Shown here piece after piece: positions 37,255 to 46,361 of a stretch of DNA of 64,000 nucleotides. Each line of letters begins with the position of its first letter. Positions within the stretch are counted from its first letter, which is position 1. The DNA is from Oceaniferula marina. Its GTDB lineage: Bacteria > Verrucomicrobiota > Verrucomicrobiia > Verrucomicrobiales > Akkermansiaceae. Below the pieces are notes generated by a model. That model was not told the origin of the DNA. It worked only from the letters and a program-made list of their open reading frames with translations, and searched no databases. Made by a program: the position numbers and the translations under genes. The stretch is from contig NZ_JACBAZ010000003.1 in the NCBI RefSeq assembly GCF_013391475.1, positions 124,001-188,000 of the forward strand, read 5' to 3'.

Positions 37255-38262
37255 ATGAACATCGCAATCAACGGATTCGGCCGGATGGGCCGACTAGGCT
37301 TCCGCGCCGGCTGGGACAACCCGGCATACAACATCACCCACATCAATGAGCTGCACGGCACGGCCGAAACCGCCGCCCATTTACTTGAATACGATACCGT
37401 GCACGGTCGCTGGGACCGCAACATCAGCCATGACGAGCACCACATCTATGTCGATGGCAAACAGATCAGCTTCAGCAATATCCCGAGCCCTGCGGAAATG
37501 CACCTGGCCAACATCGACGTTGATATCGTCATCGATGCCACCGGAGCCTTCCGCACTCCGGAACTCCTCAGCCCCTACCTCGACGCCGGCATCAAAAAAG
37601 TCATTGTCGCGGCACCAGTCAAGGATCAGGCGCTCAATGTTGTCATGGGATGCAACGATCATCTATACGACCCGAAAGAACACGACATCGTCACTGCCGC
37701 CTCCTGCACCACCAACTGCATCGCTCCCGTAGTCAAGGTGATCGATGAACACCTCGGCATCGAGCACGGCATGTTCACCACCATGCACAACGTCACCAAC
37801 ACCCAGGTCGTGGTGGACGCCCCACGCAAGGACCTCCGCCGGTCCCGCTCCTGCCTCAACTCGCTGATCCCGACATCCTCCGGATCAGCCACCGCCATCA
37901 CCATGATTTATCCGGAACTGGACGGTAAACTCGACAGCATGGCGGTGCGCATCCCCCTGCTCAACGCTTCACTGACCGACTGCGTCTTCGAACTCGTCAG
38001 ACCCTCTAACATCAAAGAAGTCAATCAACTGCTCAAGGAGGCCTCTGAAGGTGAGCTCAAAGGTATTCTCGGCTACTCGGACAAGCCACTGGTGTCCACC
38101 GACTACACCAACGACCCGCGCTCGGGCATTGTCGATGGCCTCTGCACCATGGTCACCGATGGCACCCAGCTCAAGCTCATGGTTTGGTATGATAACGAAC
38201 TCGGTTATGCCACCCGAATGATGGAACTCACCGCCAAGGTGGCCAAATCATTGGGTTCCTAA
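37255..38262 (+). CDS. ArsJ-associated glyceraldehyde-3-phosphate dehydrogenase
   Basis: A 335-aa GAPDH. The N-terminal NAD site is INGFGRMGRLGFRAG, the catalytic cysteine is C151 in AASCTTNCIAP, and the active-site base is H178 in MHNVTNTQVV. The HNVTNTQ form differs from the HSYTGDQ-type block of glycolytic GAPDHs and is as in ArsJ-linked enzymes. With arsenate in place of phosphate, the enzyme makes 1-arseno-3-phosphoglycerate, which ArsJ then exports. The adjacent arsJ (22 nt downstream) and arsR make this role strong, whereas a general glycolytic role is less likely. Confidence 0.93.
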   Translation: MNIAINGFGRMGRLGFRAGWDNPAYNITHINELHGTAETAAHLLEYDTVHGRWDRNISHDEHHIYVDGKQISFSNIPSPAEMHLANIDVDIVIDATGAFRTPELLSPYLDAGIKKVIVAAPVKDQALNVVMGCNDHLYDPKEHDIVTAASCTTNCIAPVVKVIDEHLGIEHGMFTTMHNVTNTQVVVDAPRKDLRRSRSCLNSLIPTSSGSATAITMIYPELDGKLDSMAVRIPLLNASLTDCVFELVRPSNIKEVNQLLKEASEGELKGILGYSDKPLVSTDYTNDPRSGIVDGLCTMVTDGTQLKLMVWYDNELGYATRMMELTAKVAKSLGS

Positions 38263-38284
38263 CACCCGACCATCTTCACCCCCC

Positions 38285-39478
38285 ATGAACCACCGCTCTT
38301 ACGCGATTGTCACCGCGTCCTACTGGGGCTTCACCCTAACGGATGGAGCCTTGAGGATGTTGGTGCTGCTGCACTTCCATGCGCTGGGTTACTCCCCGGT
38401 GCAGCTGGCCTTTTTGTTTCTGCTGTATGAGTTTTGCGGAGTGCTCACGAACCTGCTCGGTGGCTGGATCGGATCGAGGGTCGGGCTGAAGACGACGCTT
38501 TTTGCGGGTTTGGGTCTGCAGGTCTTTGCGCTGGTCATGCTTTCTCTGGTTCATCCGGCGTGGACGGCCGCGCTGTCCGTGAGCTACGTGATGGTTTCCC
38601 AAGCGCTGTCAGGCATCGCCAAGGACCTCACCAAAATGAGTTCGAAAAGTGCGGTCAAGTTACTGGTAACTGACGACAGCGAAACCGGTGGAGCACTATT
38701 CCGGTGGGTCTCCATCCTGACAGGCTCGAAAAACGCCCTCAAAGGTGTCGGCTTTTTTCTTGGCGGTTTTCTCTTATCTTGTTTCGGATTTGTGCACGCC
38801 CTCTGGATCATGGCAGCAGGTCTGGCCATGGTTCTCGTGGCCGCTCTGACCTTCCTCAAGCAGGACATGGGCAAAAGCAAACGCAAGGTCAAATTCACCC
38901 AGTTGTTTTCAAAAAGCCGGGAAATCAACTGGCTTTCAGCCGCCCGCTTTTTTCTCTTTGCATCCCGAGATGTCTGGTTTGTCGTTGCCCTTCCGGTCTA
39001 CCTCACTGAGATTTTCGGCTGGGGCTACAATGGTGTCGGAACCTTCATGGCGGTCTGGGTGATTGGCTATGGCCTGATCCAGGCCAGCGCCCCCAAGTTC
39101 ATCCGCAACCGCGACCCGCGCCGTGCAGCCGTATCCTGGGCCGGCTTCCTAGCCATTCTCACCGCCATGCTTGCTCTGGCCATTCAGCTCGACTTCCACC
39201 CGATGGCGACCATCCTGATCGGACTCGGTCTATTTGGTTTTGCCTTTGCCATCAATTCAGCCGTGCACTCCTACCTCATCCTCTCCTTCACGGATGATGA
39301 TCAGGTGGCACTCAACGTCGGATTCTACTACATGGCCAATGCGTGGGGTCGACTGATCGGCACCCTGCTATCCGGAACGATGTACCTGCTCGGAGGACTC
39401 ACACTTTGCCTCTGGACCAGTGCCGCCATGATTGCCATCGCCGCCATGTTAAGCACGGCATTCCGGCAGCGAGCCTGA
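38285..39478 (+). CDS. arsJ: ArsJ organoarsenical efflux MFS transporter
   Basis: A 397-aa inner-membrane transporter with about 12 membrane segments. Recognisable family segments are ASYWGFTLTDGALRMLVLLH, DLTKMSSKSAVKLLVTDD, FRWVSILTGSKNALKGVGFF and DVWFVVALPVYLTEIFGWGY. It exports 1-arseno-3-phosphoglycerate produced by the GAPDH just upstream; the product then breaks down outside to arsenate. The arsR-GAPDH-arsJ gene order is the known minimal ArsJ arsenate-resistance arrangement. No arsenate reductase or arsenite pump is adjacent. A minus-strand terminator overlaps the end of the gene. Confidence 0.93.
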   Translation: MNHRSYAIVTASYWGFTLTDGALRMLVLLHFHALGYSPVQLAFLFLLYEFCGVLTNLLGGWIGSRVGLKTTLFAGLGLQVFALVMLSLVHPAWTAALSVSYVMVSQALSGIAKDLTKMSSKSAVKLLVTDDSETGGALFRWVSILTGSKNALKGVGFFLGGFLLSCFGFVHALWIMAAGLAMVLVAALTFLKQDMGKSKRKVKFTQLFSKSREINWLSAARFFLFASRDVWFVVALPVYLTEIFGWGYNGVGTFMAVWVIGYGLIQASAPKFIRNRDPRRAAVSWAGFLAILTAMLALAIQLDFHPMATILIGLGLFGFAFAINSAVHSYLILSFTDDDQVALNVGFYYMANAWGRLIGTLLSGTMYLLGGLTLCLWTSAAMIAIAAMLSTAFRQRA

Positions 39479-39513
39479 AAAAACGGCTGGCACCCGAACA
39501 GGGAGCCAGCCGC
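39478..39513 (-). terminator. Terminator of the porin-like gene
   Basis: On the minus strand CGGCTGGC pairs with GCCAGCCG over 8 bp, followed by a run of T (39478-39484). It directly abuts the arsJ stop, so it may also shield arsJ from antisense transcription. Confidence 0.85.
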
Positions 39514-39565
39514 CAATGAAAACCATCCGAACTCACCCGGATGAATAGGGGGTAGGGCAAAAGAA

Positions 39566-40819
39566 TTAAAACGTGACGTTCACCTCAGCCGAGGCCCGGG
39601 TGATGTCAAACTGATCGCCCTTGCCGTCGAGGTAAGCCCCCTTGAGGATCACTTTCGTGTATTCCCCGATCTGGCGGGCTGCCACGTAATCAATTTCCCA
39701 ACCCAACTCTGACGAATCATGCTGCGTGGTGAAATAATGCAAGGCCATGGTGTGGTTAAAACCGAGGAACTTGGTTCCTACCCAACTGTAGTAATCCACC
39801 AAACCATCAACCGGTGTGGTAAGAAAAGCATCGGAAAATCCATTGAACTTATGGTTGGTGCCAAGAGGGAAGAGGAAACGGCCACCCTCGCCATCGCTGG
39901 TCATACACTCGGCGCCCAGGCCGTAGTTCAGACAATCGTTTTTCACACCCACCTGACCACGGAAGTAATATTCTTCATAATCAGCGGTGTTCTCTCCCGC
40001 ATCACTCTGAATCGCAGCCGTCAGGAGGTAGTTCAGTTTGCTATCGGTGAACACTTCGGTGTCGCCCTGCAACTCCAAACCATAGGTGTCACATGAATTG
40101 CTTGCCGCATTGTCAAAATCCAACAAATACGCAAAGCCGCGAGCTGCCAGACCATCACAAATATCATAGTTCAAATGAATCAAGTGACTATCACCCTCAA
40201 AGGTTTCCAAAGAATCAAGAGGAGCATCCGAACCAAAAATACGGTTCACCTGATCCACGTATGCATAGGTAAACGTGAGCTTGTCAATCGACTTGTTCTG
40301 CAGCACCGCCGCATCAAAAGTCTGATCGTTCTGACGCCATCCAACCGCGCCAATAAAACGCTGGTCATCGAAGGTGATATACTGTCGTCCCACCGTCACC
40401 ACCGTATCAATCGGCTTGGCATTGTACGAAAGCTGCAAGCGGTTCAAGAGCACACTGTCGGGGTCCGCGATCACCGCCCGACCATTGTTGTTCGGCGGAG
40501 GAAAAGGACCATACTTATCCTTGTCTGATAGAATACCTGTTGCCTCACCTTCCACTAAGAATTTAAACCCGTAAATCTCATCGGTTTTCACCCCCAGCCT
40601 CGCACGCAGGGAAAGCAGATTCGACTCCTTTACGTCCACTTTGTTGAAGTCCGCATATTCATAACGCAAACGCGCGGTTCCAAACAAATGAATGCTGTCC
40701 AATACGGAGCCGGAAGCCTCCGGCTCTACAGGTGGTGGAGTGGCTGGGCCCGCCGTCGCCGCTGCTGTCATCACGGCAGACATCGCGCCTACCGCCAGTT
40801 TACTTTTGGTTTTGATCAT
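39566..40819 (-). CDS. Outer-membrane beta-barrel porin-like protein
   Basis: A 417-aa protein from ATG 40819 (MIKTKSKLAVGAMSAVMTAA, signal peptide ending near AGPA). The long upstream frame to 40918 is probably not translated. After a Pro-rich linker (PATPPPVEPEASG) come alternating beta strands ending in VNVTF, so the C-terminal Phe fits BAM-dependent barrels. Many blocks look like aromatic girdle strands (FKFLVEGEAT, GLELQGDTEVF). Substrate unknown; alginate-export or other porin families are possible. It is divergent from the Rrf2 regulator, with 250 nt between. Confidence 0.82.
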   Translation of the reverse strand: MIKTKSKLAVGAMSAVMTAAATAGPATPPPVEPEASGSVLDSIHLFGTARLRYEYADFNKVDVKESNLLSLRARLGVKTDEIYGFKFLVEGEATGILSDKDKYGPFPPPNNNGRAVIADPDSVLLNRLQLSYNAKPIDTVVTVGRQYITFDDQRFIGAVGWRQNDQTFDAAVLQNKSIDKLTFTYAYVDQVNRIFGSDAPLDSLETFEGDSHLIHLNYDICDGLAARGFAYLLDFDNAASNSCDTYGLELQGDTEVFTDSKLNYLLTAAIQSDAGENTADYEEYYFRGQVGVKNDCLNYGLGAECMTSDGEGGRFLFPLGTNHKFNGFSDAFLTTPVDGLVDYYSWVGTKFLGFNHTMALHYFTTQHDSSELGWEIDYVAARQIGEYTKVILKGAYLDGKGDQFDITRASAEVNVTF

Positions 40820-41016
40820 GATTTTTCGGGTTGCATTGCTTGTTGTATCAAAGAAAGCCCCATGACCAACGACATCGATCATGACGATTCCCCCTGACTC
40901 ATCAACAGCACATGCCATAGCATAGTCAACTGAAAACCCAAGAATTAAATAATTTTTTTTCTCTAATTCGCCCCGCTAAAAAGAATAAATATATTTTTTT
41001 CTCGATTTTAGATCTT

Positions 41017-41033
41017 GATCTCGTTATGAGATC
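41017..41033. promoter_or_regulatory. Palindrome GATCTC-N5-GAGATC upstream of the Rrf2 gene
   Basis: GATCTC (41017-41022) and GAGATC (41028-41033) are exact reverse complements 36 nt before the Rrf2 start codon. It follows a T-rich stretch shared with the divergent porin-like gene, so it could control either or both. Function inferred. Confidence 0.5.
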
Positions 41034-41069
41034 GGTGCTTTTTCTTAAGAGGAACTGATTCACCCAGAG

Positions 41070-41513
41070 ATGCAAATTGGAAAGACAGCACAGAATGCCA
41101 TTGCCGTAATGAGCTATCTCGCGGAATGCTACCGAGATGACCAAGGTCTGGTCAGTTCCCAAAATGTGGCCAACGCGCGCATTCTTTCAAAACCTCTCGC
41201 GGCGAAGATCCTGACCACCTTGTCACAAGCTGGCTATGTCCGCGGGTCCACCGGGCCGGGTGGTGGTTATGCCCTGGCAAAAAAACCAGAGGACATTCGA
41301 TTCATTGATGTCGTCCATTGCTTCGAGGTAAAAAACCAAATCATGCAGTGCCCCTTTGGCCACGGCTGGTGTGGCAACCATGACCCCTGCCCGATGCACG
41401 ATGAAATCGAGCGGATGACCGAGGAAATGCAACACTTCCTCGAGTCCAACCACTTTGGCGCTTTTGTCGAATCCGGATCCTCATCCAAGCGTCCCGACCC
41501 CCAGGAGTCATAG
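41070..41513 (+). CDS. Rrf2 family regulator with possible iron-sulfur cluster
   Basis: A 147-aa winged-helix regulator of the Rrf2 family (IGKTAQNAIAVMSYLAECY, NARILSKPLAAKILTTLSQ, GPGGGYALAKKPEDI). C94, C101, C107 and H110 (QCPFGHGWCGNHDPCPMH) have spacing like the IscR/NsrR cluster ligands, so a [2Fe-2S] or [4Fe-4S] cluster sensing iron, oxygen or NO is plausible. A YhcH-family gene and a type II NADH dehydrogenase follow. A palindrome in its leader may be its site. Which signal it senses cannot be told. Confidence 0.88.
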   Translation: MQIGKTAQNAIAVMSYLAECYRDDQGLVSSQNVANARILSKPLAAKILTTLSQAGYVRGSTGPGGGYALAKKPEDIRFIDVVHCFEVKNQIMQCPFGHGWCGNHDPCPMHDEIERMTEEMQHFLESNHFGAFVESGSSSKRPDPQES

Positions 41514-41613
41514 CACCAGACGTATCAAACTGGTTTTAGCTTCGGTCCTCTTGTCTCTCCTTGATGAGGCAAACGCAGCATGGCAATAATGGGCATCCGT
41601 TATTTTACTGCCC

Positions 41614-42081
41614 ATGATTATTACCAGTCTAAATGAAATTGATCTTCAGAGTGCTGATTCTGAATCCCTGCGTACAGCTCTCCGCTATCTGAAAGAGCAC
41701 GGTCAGGATGAAAAAGCACTCGGCCGCTTTGAAATACCCGGCAGTGATATCTGGGGCGTCGCCCAGTCCTATACCACCAATGAAGAATCCGACGCCTTGC
41801 GTTACGAGGCCCACCGCAAATTCATTGATGTGCAATTCATCCTCTCGGGAAATGAAATCATGAAATGGCTACCCTTGAATGATCTAGTGACTACCCAGAG
41901 CTACGATGCCGACAACGACTGCCTGCTCGGCGTGGCCCAAAATGGCAACCATGGCGATATTCCATTTTGCTCAGGCCAGGTGATGATCCTCTATCCATCC
42001 GATGCCCACGCTCCAGGGGTAAGCCAAGGCAAACAAACCCAGGAGGTTCGCAAGCTGGTCATCAAAGTTCCAGTGGACTAG
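41614..42081 (+). CDS. YhcH/YjgK/YiaL family protein
   Basis: A 155-aa beta-sandwich protein of the YhcH/YjgK/YiaL (DUF386) family. Blocks in order are YEAHRKFIDVQFILSGNEIM (histidine among likely metal ligands), PFCSGQVMILYPSDAHAPGV and the last VRKLVIKVPVD. E. coli members occur with sialic acid or sugar-acid genes and may act as anomerase-type sugar enzymes; function here unproven. It is 100 nt after the Rrf2 gene and 72 nt before the NADH dehydrogenase. Confidence 0.88.
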   Translation: MIITSLNEIDLQSADSESLRTALRYLKEHGQDEKALGRFEIPGSDIWGVAQSYTTNEESDALRYEAHRKFIDVQFILSGNEIMKWLPLNDLVTTQSYDADNDCLLGVAQNGNHGDIPFCSGQVMILYPSDAHAPGVSQGKQTQEVRKLVIKVPVD

Positions 42082-42153
42082 ACGTCGTCCACACCAAATC
42101 CCAAAAATGGTTTTTGTCGTTTGACGAAGTGCGGATCGAGTCAACCTTGACTC

Positions 42154-43494
42154 ATGACTCCCCCTGCCCAGCCATCAGGCTCCAGCGACAAACGTAAACA
42201 AACAAAACCAAACCAGCCAGCAAAGGTGCTGATCATTGGTGGAGGTTTTGCAGGATTGAACTGCGCCAAGCAACTGGCCAACCGCAATGAGGTTGAGGTC
42301 ACCCTCGTCGACCGTGAAAACCATCACCTGTTTCAACCCCTCCTCTATCAGGTGGCTACGGCCTCGCTGGCAGCACCGGACATCGCACGCTCACTACGCC
42401 AAATCCTTTCGTATGCTTCGAATGTCACCGTGTTGATGGATGAAATCCTCAACATCGATGCCGAACAACAACAAGCCCATTCGGAACAGCACAGCTACGA
42501 TTACGACTACCTGGTTCTGGCAGCCGGAGCGCAAACATCCTACTTCGGTCACGACGACTGGCAACAACATAGCTTCGGCATGAAAAATCTTCAGGACGCC
42601 CTGAATGTTAGACGCGCTGTTCTCAAATCCCTTGAACAAGCGGAAAAGACCGATGACCTTGAACTGAGAAAAGAACTCATGACCATTGCCATCATCGGTG
42701 GCGGCCCCACCGGCGTGGAACTCGCTGGTGCTTACTCCGACCTTGCACGCAAGGCCATGAAATCCAATTTCCGCCGACTCGATATCTCCCGACTCCGGAT
42801 TGTATTGATCGAAGCTGGTGACCGACTCCTCGCCGCCTTTGAGCAGGAGCAATCGGAATACGCCAAACATAAACTTGAGAAGCTCGGGGTTGAGTTATTG
42901 CTGGGCACCAGCGTCACGGCCATCCAACAGCACTGTGTGCAAATTGAAAACGGCCAAGCCCTCCGAGCCCGCACCATTATTTGGGCAGCGGGAGTGCAAG
43001 CCAATCGACTCACCCGGTCACTACCGAGCCAAACCGACCGCGCTGGACGCATCAGCCCGGAACCGGACCTCTCCCTAACAGGATACCCCGAAGTGTTTGC
43101 CGTCGGTGATCTGACTGCCCACACCGATGCCAAAGGACAAGCCGTTCCAGGACTCGCCCCCGCCGCCAACCAAATGGGTATCTACGTCGCCAAACGCATT
43201 CTTTCCTCCATCGAGCACGGTGATGACTCTGCTTATCCTCCCTACACGTATCTCGACAAAGGAATCATGGCCATTGTGGGAAAAAACTCAGCCGTAGTGA
43301 AATCGAAACGAATGCAACTTCAGGGATGGCTGGCCTGGCTCGCCTGGCTGTTCATTCACCTGGCATTCCTGATCGGTTTCCGCAACAAACTCTCAGTGCT
43401 ACTGCAATGGGGCTGGAACTACATCAAAGATAAACCAGGAGCCCGGGTGTTCAGCGCACAGACGGAAACCTGTGAAAAAGAGCCCGCATCATAA
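42154..43494 (+). CDS. ndh: Type II NADH:quinone oxidoreductase (NDH-2-like)
   Basis: A 446-aa FAD/NAD-dependent oxidoreductase. It starts with a polar segment, then the FAD motif VLIIGGGFAGLNCAKQL (about 26-42) and the NAD motif IAIIGGGPTGVELAGAYSDL (about 175-194). HHLFQPLLYQVATASL is the conserved NDH-2 quinone-site segment. FAVGDLTAH is the second FAD contact. The C-terminus WLAWLAWLFIHLAFLIGFRN is a membrane-anchoring amphipathic stretch. It would pass electrons from NADH to quinone without pumping. Possible regulation by the upstream Rrf2 is inferred from position only. Confidence 0.92.
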   Translation: MTPPAQPSGSSDKRKQTKPNQPAKVLIIGGGFAGLNCAKQLANRNEVEVTLVDRENHHLFQPLLYQVATASLAAPDIARSLRQILSYASNVTVLMDEILNIDAEQQQAHSEQHSYDYDYLVLAAGAQTSYFGHDDWQQHSFGMKNLQDALNVRRAVLKSLEQAEKTDDLELRKELMTIAIIGGGPTGVELAGAYSDLARKAMKSNFRRLDISRLRIVLIEAGDRLLAAFEQEQSEYAKHKLEKLGVELLLGTSVTAIQQHCVQIENGQALRARTIIWAAGVQANRLTRSLPSQTDRAGRISPEPDLSLTGYPEVFAVGDLTAHTDAKGQAVPGLAPAANQMGIYVAKRILSSIEHGDDSAYPPYTYLDKGIMAIVGKNSAVVKSKRMQLQGWLAWLAWLFIHLAFLIGFRNKLSVLLQWGWNYIKDKPGARVFSAQTETCEKEPAS

Positions 43495-43534
43495 ATACTG
43501 CTATTGGCTACAAACCACCACACGCTGCAATCGA

Positions 43535-44635
43535 TCAATCCTTCAGCGGGAGTTCGACCTTTCCGCGACGGACCACATCCAACATCACTTCATCGAACCC
43601 CTCGGTGTTGGCTGAATGAAATGCTTCGGCAGCTGTCGGCTTCCAAAAGAAACTCGAACGCAAATGCTGCATTGCCAGATAACGCGTAACAGCGGATTTG
43701 CGACTGTCCTGGCTCATCTCGGAGGCAAACTGCACACGCCACCGGTCCAGTGCGATGGATGTCAGGATGCAGAGCACCAAAGCAGCGGTGAATGTGTAGC
43801 TAAAGCGCCACGGGAACAGATAGGATGCCATAACAAGCGCTCCGATCATGACGAGCACCGCACCCCCCAAAGAACCCAACCACTGCACCCCCATCGGAGC
43901 ACGCTGCCCGAAACGATCCATCGGTAAATTAATTTCCAACAAATAGTCATTCCTGCTGAGCTCACCCAGCTCGGGCGTCAACGCATCCACCGCGAGTTCC
44001 TTCAAAGGATCATCTTTATGAGTCAGAAAAAAATACAAGCGACTCTCTTCCCTGACCTCCGGCACGCCGATCAAAACAATCGACATCGGCAGAGAAGGAT
44101 TCAATCTATGCAAAGGATAAGGCTGCAGCACCTGACTCAACGACTGACCACCGGATGATCCGGAAGCACTTGAATGGCTTGTTTGAGTGGCATAGGTGTA
44201 ATCCAAGGCTCCCCGGCTGATATGATAGGTATCGAGAGAGACTTCCAAGTCCCCACCGGCGCGGAAACTGGAAAACCCCTCGATTGCAGGAACCCTCCAC
44301 TGCCGAACCTCCCAGTCGCTGGCCACCAGGGACCCCTTGGTATCCACACGAACCAAGTGCACATCCAAATCGGAAAGCGTCACCTTCTCCGGGTCAAGCT
44401 CTTGACTCGCCACAGCCACCTTCACGGATTCCTCTGGACTCAAATCAGCCAAGTCACGCTGCACCGTAAACACCGAGTTAAGCACCATCGCTAGAAACAC
44501 CACCACCCCCAGCACCCCGACCACCTTTGGTAGCCATTTGCGGAAACCTTCTGGCATTTTAGCCATCCATCGCTTCCCAAACACAGGCAGCAAAACCAAA
44601 CCAAGAACAAGAAGTAATAAAATGAAAATTTTCAT
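43535..44635 (-). CDS. Hypothetical membrane protein of the ABC transporter operon
   Basis: A 366-aa protein with two N-terminal membrane helices (about residues 2-20 and 38-56), a long extracytoplasmic region containing a Ser/Gly-rich linker (SHSSASGSSGGQSLSQVL), and two more helices near residues 250-300 (GGAVLVMIGALVMASYLF). No family recognised. It follows the permease gene by 20 nt and ends the gntR-ABC operon, so it may be an accessory part of the exporter. It is convergent with the NADH dehydrogenase gene. Confidence 0.75.
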   Translation of the reverse strand: MKIFILLLLVLGLVLLPVFGKRWMAKMPEGFRKWLPKVVGVLGVVVFLAMVLNSVFTVQRDLADLSPEESVKVAVASQELDPEKVTLSDLDVHLVRVDTKGSLVASDWEVRQWRVPAIEGFSSFRAGGDLEVSLDTYHISRGALDYTYATQTSHSSASGSSGGQSLSQVLQPYPLHRLNPSLPMSIVLIGVPEVREESRLYFFLTHKDDPLKELAVDALTPELGELSRNDYLLEINLPMDRFGQRAPMGVQWLGSLGGAVLVMIGALVMASYLFPWRFSYTFTAALVLCILTSIALDRWRVQFASEMSQDSRKSAVTRYLAMQHLRSSFFWKPTAAEAFHSANTEGFDEVMLDVVRRGKVELPLKD

Positions 44636-44655
44636 GGATTCGAATTGTTAGTATA

Positions 44656-45468
44656 TCAGGCGACCGAGAGCAACAACGAGAGGACCACCCACACAGCCAG
44701 CACAATCAATGCTACCCGCCAGCCACTCCCGCCGGATGCTCCCCCTTCGCTGGAGGGAGCACTCTTCCCCACATAAGATCCAAAGCACTTGTAAAGCACC
44801 AGTGCGGAGATCAAGGCGGAAACAATCAGGAAGGGCATCCCCTTCAGATCACTGGAATGCGAGCGTTGATCAACAAGCGACCAGACTCCGAAAAGGATCG
44901 CAGGCAAGGCATAAGTAAGAAACAAACCCACAAACCAGGAAGCCGCCAGGATGTTTACTTTACGGACATTCGCAGCCATACAGTAACTGTTACTGTATCC
45001 AAGCAAGGCACAAAGACTGAACATCCCCAATGGCTTTTCCGGATAGGGAGCTCGACGCGTCTCCGCCAAACCCGACTCACAAAACAAACCCCAAAAATAG
45101 CGGTGTAAATCATAGTGATTCATCACATAAGCCGAGCCTCCCATCAAAACTAACAAAACCAATCCGGCCAGGTACCTTGCCCAGAAATAATCCGCCCTCC
45201 TCAGGGGCATCACAAAAGCATAACGCTCAGCCCCCTCGGACAAGTCACTCCCACCGAGAGTCACCGCCAACAACTGCCCGGCTAACAACATCCCCACCAA
45301 CAACATCACCCCGTTGGGATCAATCGGGATCAGTAAAAAAATAAGCACAAAGGAAAACAGCAGCAACCTCACCGCTGCTTGCGATTTCTTCCACTCCCGC
45401 CATAGGATCGGTCGCCATGTATCCGGACACAGAGCCGTCGGAGCTAACAAATTTTCTTGTTTCATCAT
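44656..45468 (-). CDS. ABC transporter permease
   Basis: A 270-aa inner-membrane protein with about six hydrophobic segments (LLLFSFVLIFLLIPIDP, LMLAGQLLAVTLGGSDL-like, ASWFVGLFLTYALPAILFG). No extended periplasmic domain. The start overlaps the ATP-binding gene's stop by 4 nt, so the two subunits are coupled in translation. It probably pairs with that ATPase as a heteromeric exporter of the YtrB/YtrC type, whose substrates are often antibiotics or stress compounds. Confidence 0.85.
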   Translation of the reverse strand: MMKQENLLAPTALCPDTWRPILWREWKKSQAAVRLLLFSFVLIFLLIPIDPNGVMLLVGMLLAGQLLAVTLGGSDLSEGAERYAFVMPLRRADYFWARYLAGLVLLVLMGGSAYVMNHYDLHRYFWGLFCESGLAETRRAPYPEKPLGMFSLCALLGYSNSYCMAANVRKVNILAASWFVGLFLTYALPAILFGVWSLVDQRSHSSDLKGMPFLIVSALISALVLYKCFGSYVGKSAPSSEGGASGGSGWRVALIVLAVWVVLSLLLSVA

Positions 45469-46361
45469 GATTGATTGCGAATCAGTTCAATAAATAAATC
45501 TTCCAAGTTCAGGCTGAACACCCCGACTTGCTTGTCCGTCTGGCGCCGGTAGGTTTCGCGCTCTTCCACGGAGGCAAAACGAGCCATGCCACTCACCACA
45601 CTGCCCTCACGCTGCAAACGGCCAATCTGGCCCGGAAGGGTGAAATCAGAAGGAACCGGCTGATCGTCCCGGAAAATCACCTGCACCTTGCGCACCGTCT
45701 CGGTCAACTCAGCCACATTTTCCTCCAGCATGATGCGTCCCGAGTGCAAAAAGCCAATATCATCGGCAATCCGCTCCAAATCACTCATGATGTGCGTGCT
45801 GAATAAAACCGTTGTCTCCTCACGCTCCGCCAATACATCCGCAAGCTCCTCGATAAATGCACGCCGCGCCACCGGATCCAGGCCCGCCGCCGGCTCATCG
45901 AACAGAAGCACCTCGGCCCGTGTCGCCATCGCCAGTAAAATCGCGGCCTTACGCTGCTGCCCACCGGATAAAAAACGAACCGGGTAAAACAAAGGCAAGC
46001 CGAACTTCGCAGCCAAGTACCCCGCCAACTTGGCATCCCACTTCGGATACAGCTGCGCAAAATAATCAAAATGCTCGGCCAGAGTAAACGATGGAAAGGT
46101 CGTGCCCGACTGCGAAACAATCGCTACCCGACTCCGATGAGAGGGTGTGGCATAGCGAAACGGCGCGCCCAACACATGGGCAGAGCCACTGTCCGCCTGC
46201 TCCAACCCCGCAAGAATATTAAAGGTCGTGCTTTTGCCACACCCATTCTCACCGAGCAATCCATACACCTGACCAGCACAAACCGATAAATTCATCTGGT
46301 TCAATACCGGGAACCCGGGATGGAAACTTTTGCTCAAATTGCTGATTTCTATACTCTTCAT
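45465..46361 (-). CDS. ABC transporter ATP-binding protein
   Basis: A 298-aa ATPase. The P-loop is GENGCGKST (37-45), the signature is FLSGGQQRKAAIL, the Walker B is EVLLFDEPAAGLDP, and the switch histidine appears in LFSTHIMSDLERI. The C-terminal extension after about 220 (IFRDDQPVPSDF and following) is not matched. Its start overlaps the end of the GntR gene by 4 nt and its stop overlaps the permease start. Order GntR-ATPase-permease is that of YtrA-type operons. Confidence 0.92.
   Translation of the reverse strand: MKSIEISNLSKSFHPGFPVLNQMNLSVCAGQVYGLLGENGCGKSTTFNILAGLEQADSGSAHVLGAPFRYATPSHRSRVAIVSQSGTTFPSFTLAEHFDYFAQLYPKWDAKLAGYLAAKFGLPLFYPVRFLSGGQQRKAAILLAMATRAEVLLFDEPAAGLDPVARRAFIEELADVLAEREETTVLFSTHIMSDLERIADDIGFLHSGRIMLEENVAELTETVRKVQVIFRDDQPVPSDFTLPGQIGRLQREGSVVSGMARFASVEERETYRRQTDKQVGVFSLNLEDLFIELIRNQS

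Noticed and set aside
40926-41162. 78-aa minus frame upstream of the porin gene
   Set aside because: It lies over the T-rich control region and the start of the Rrf2 gene with no domain.
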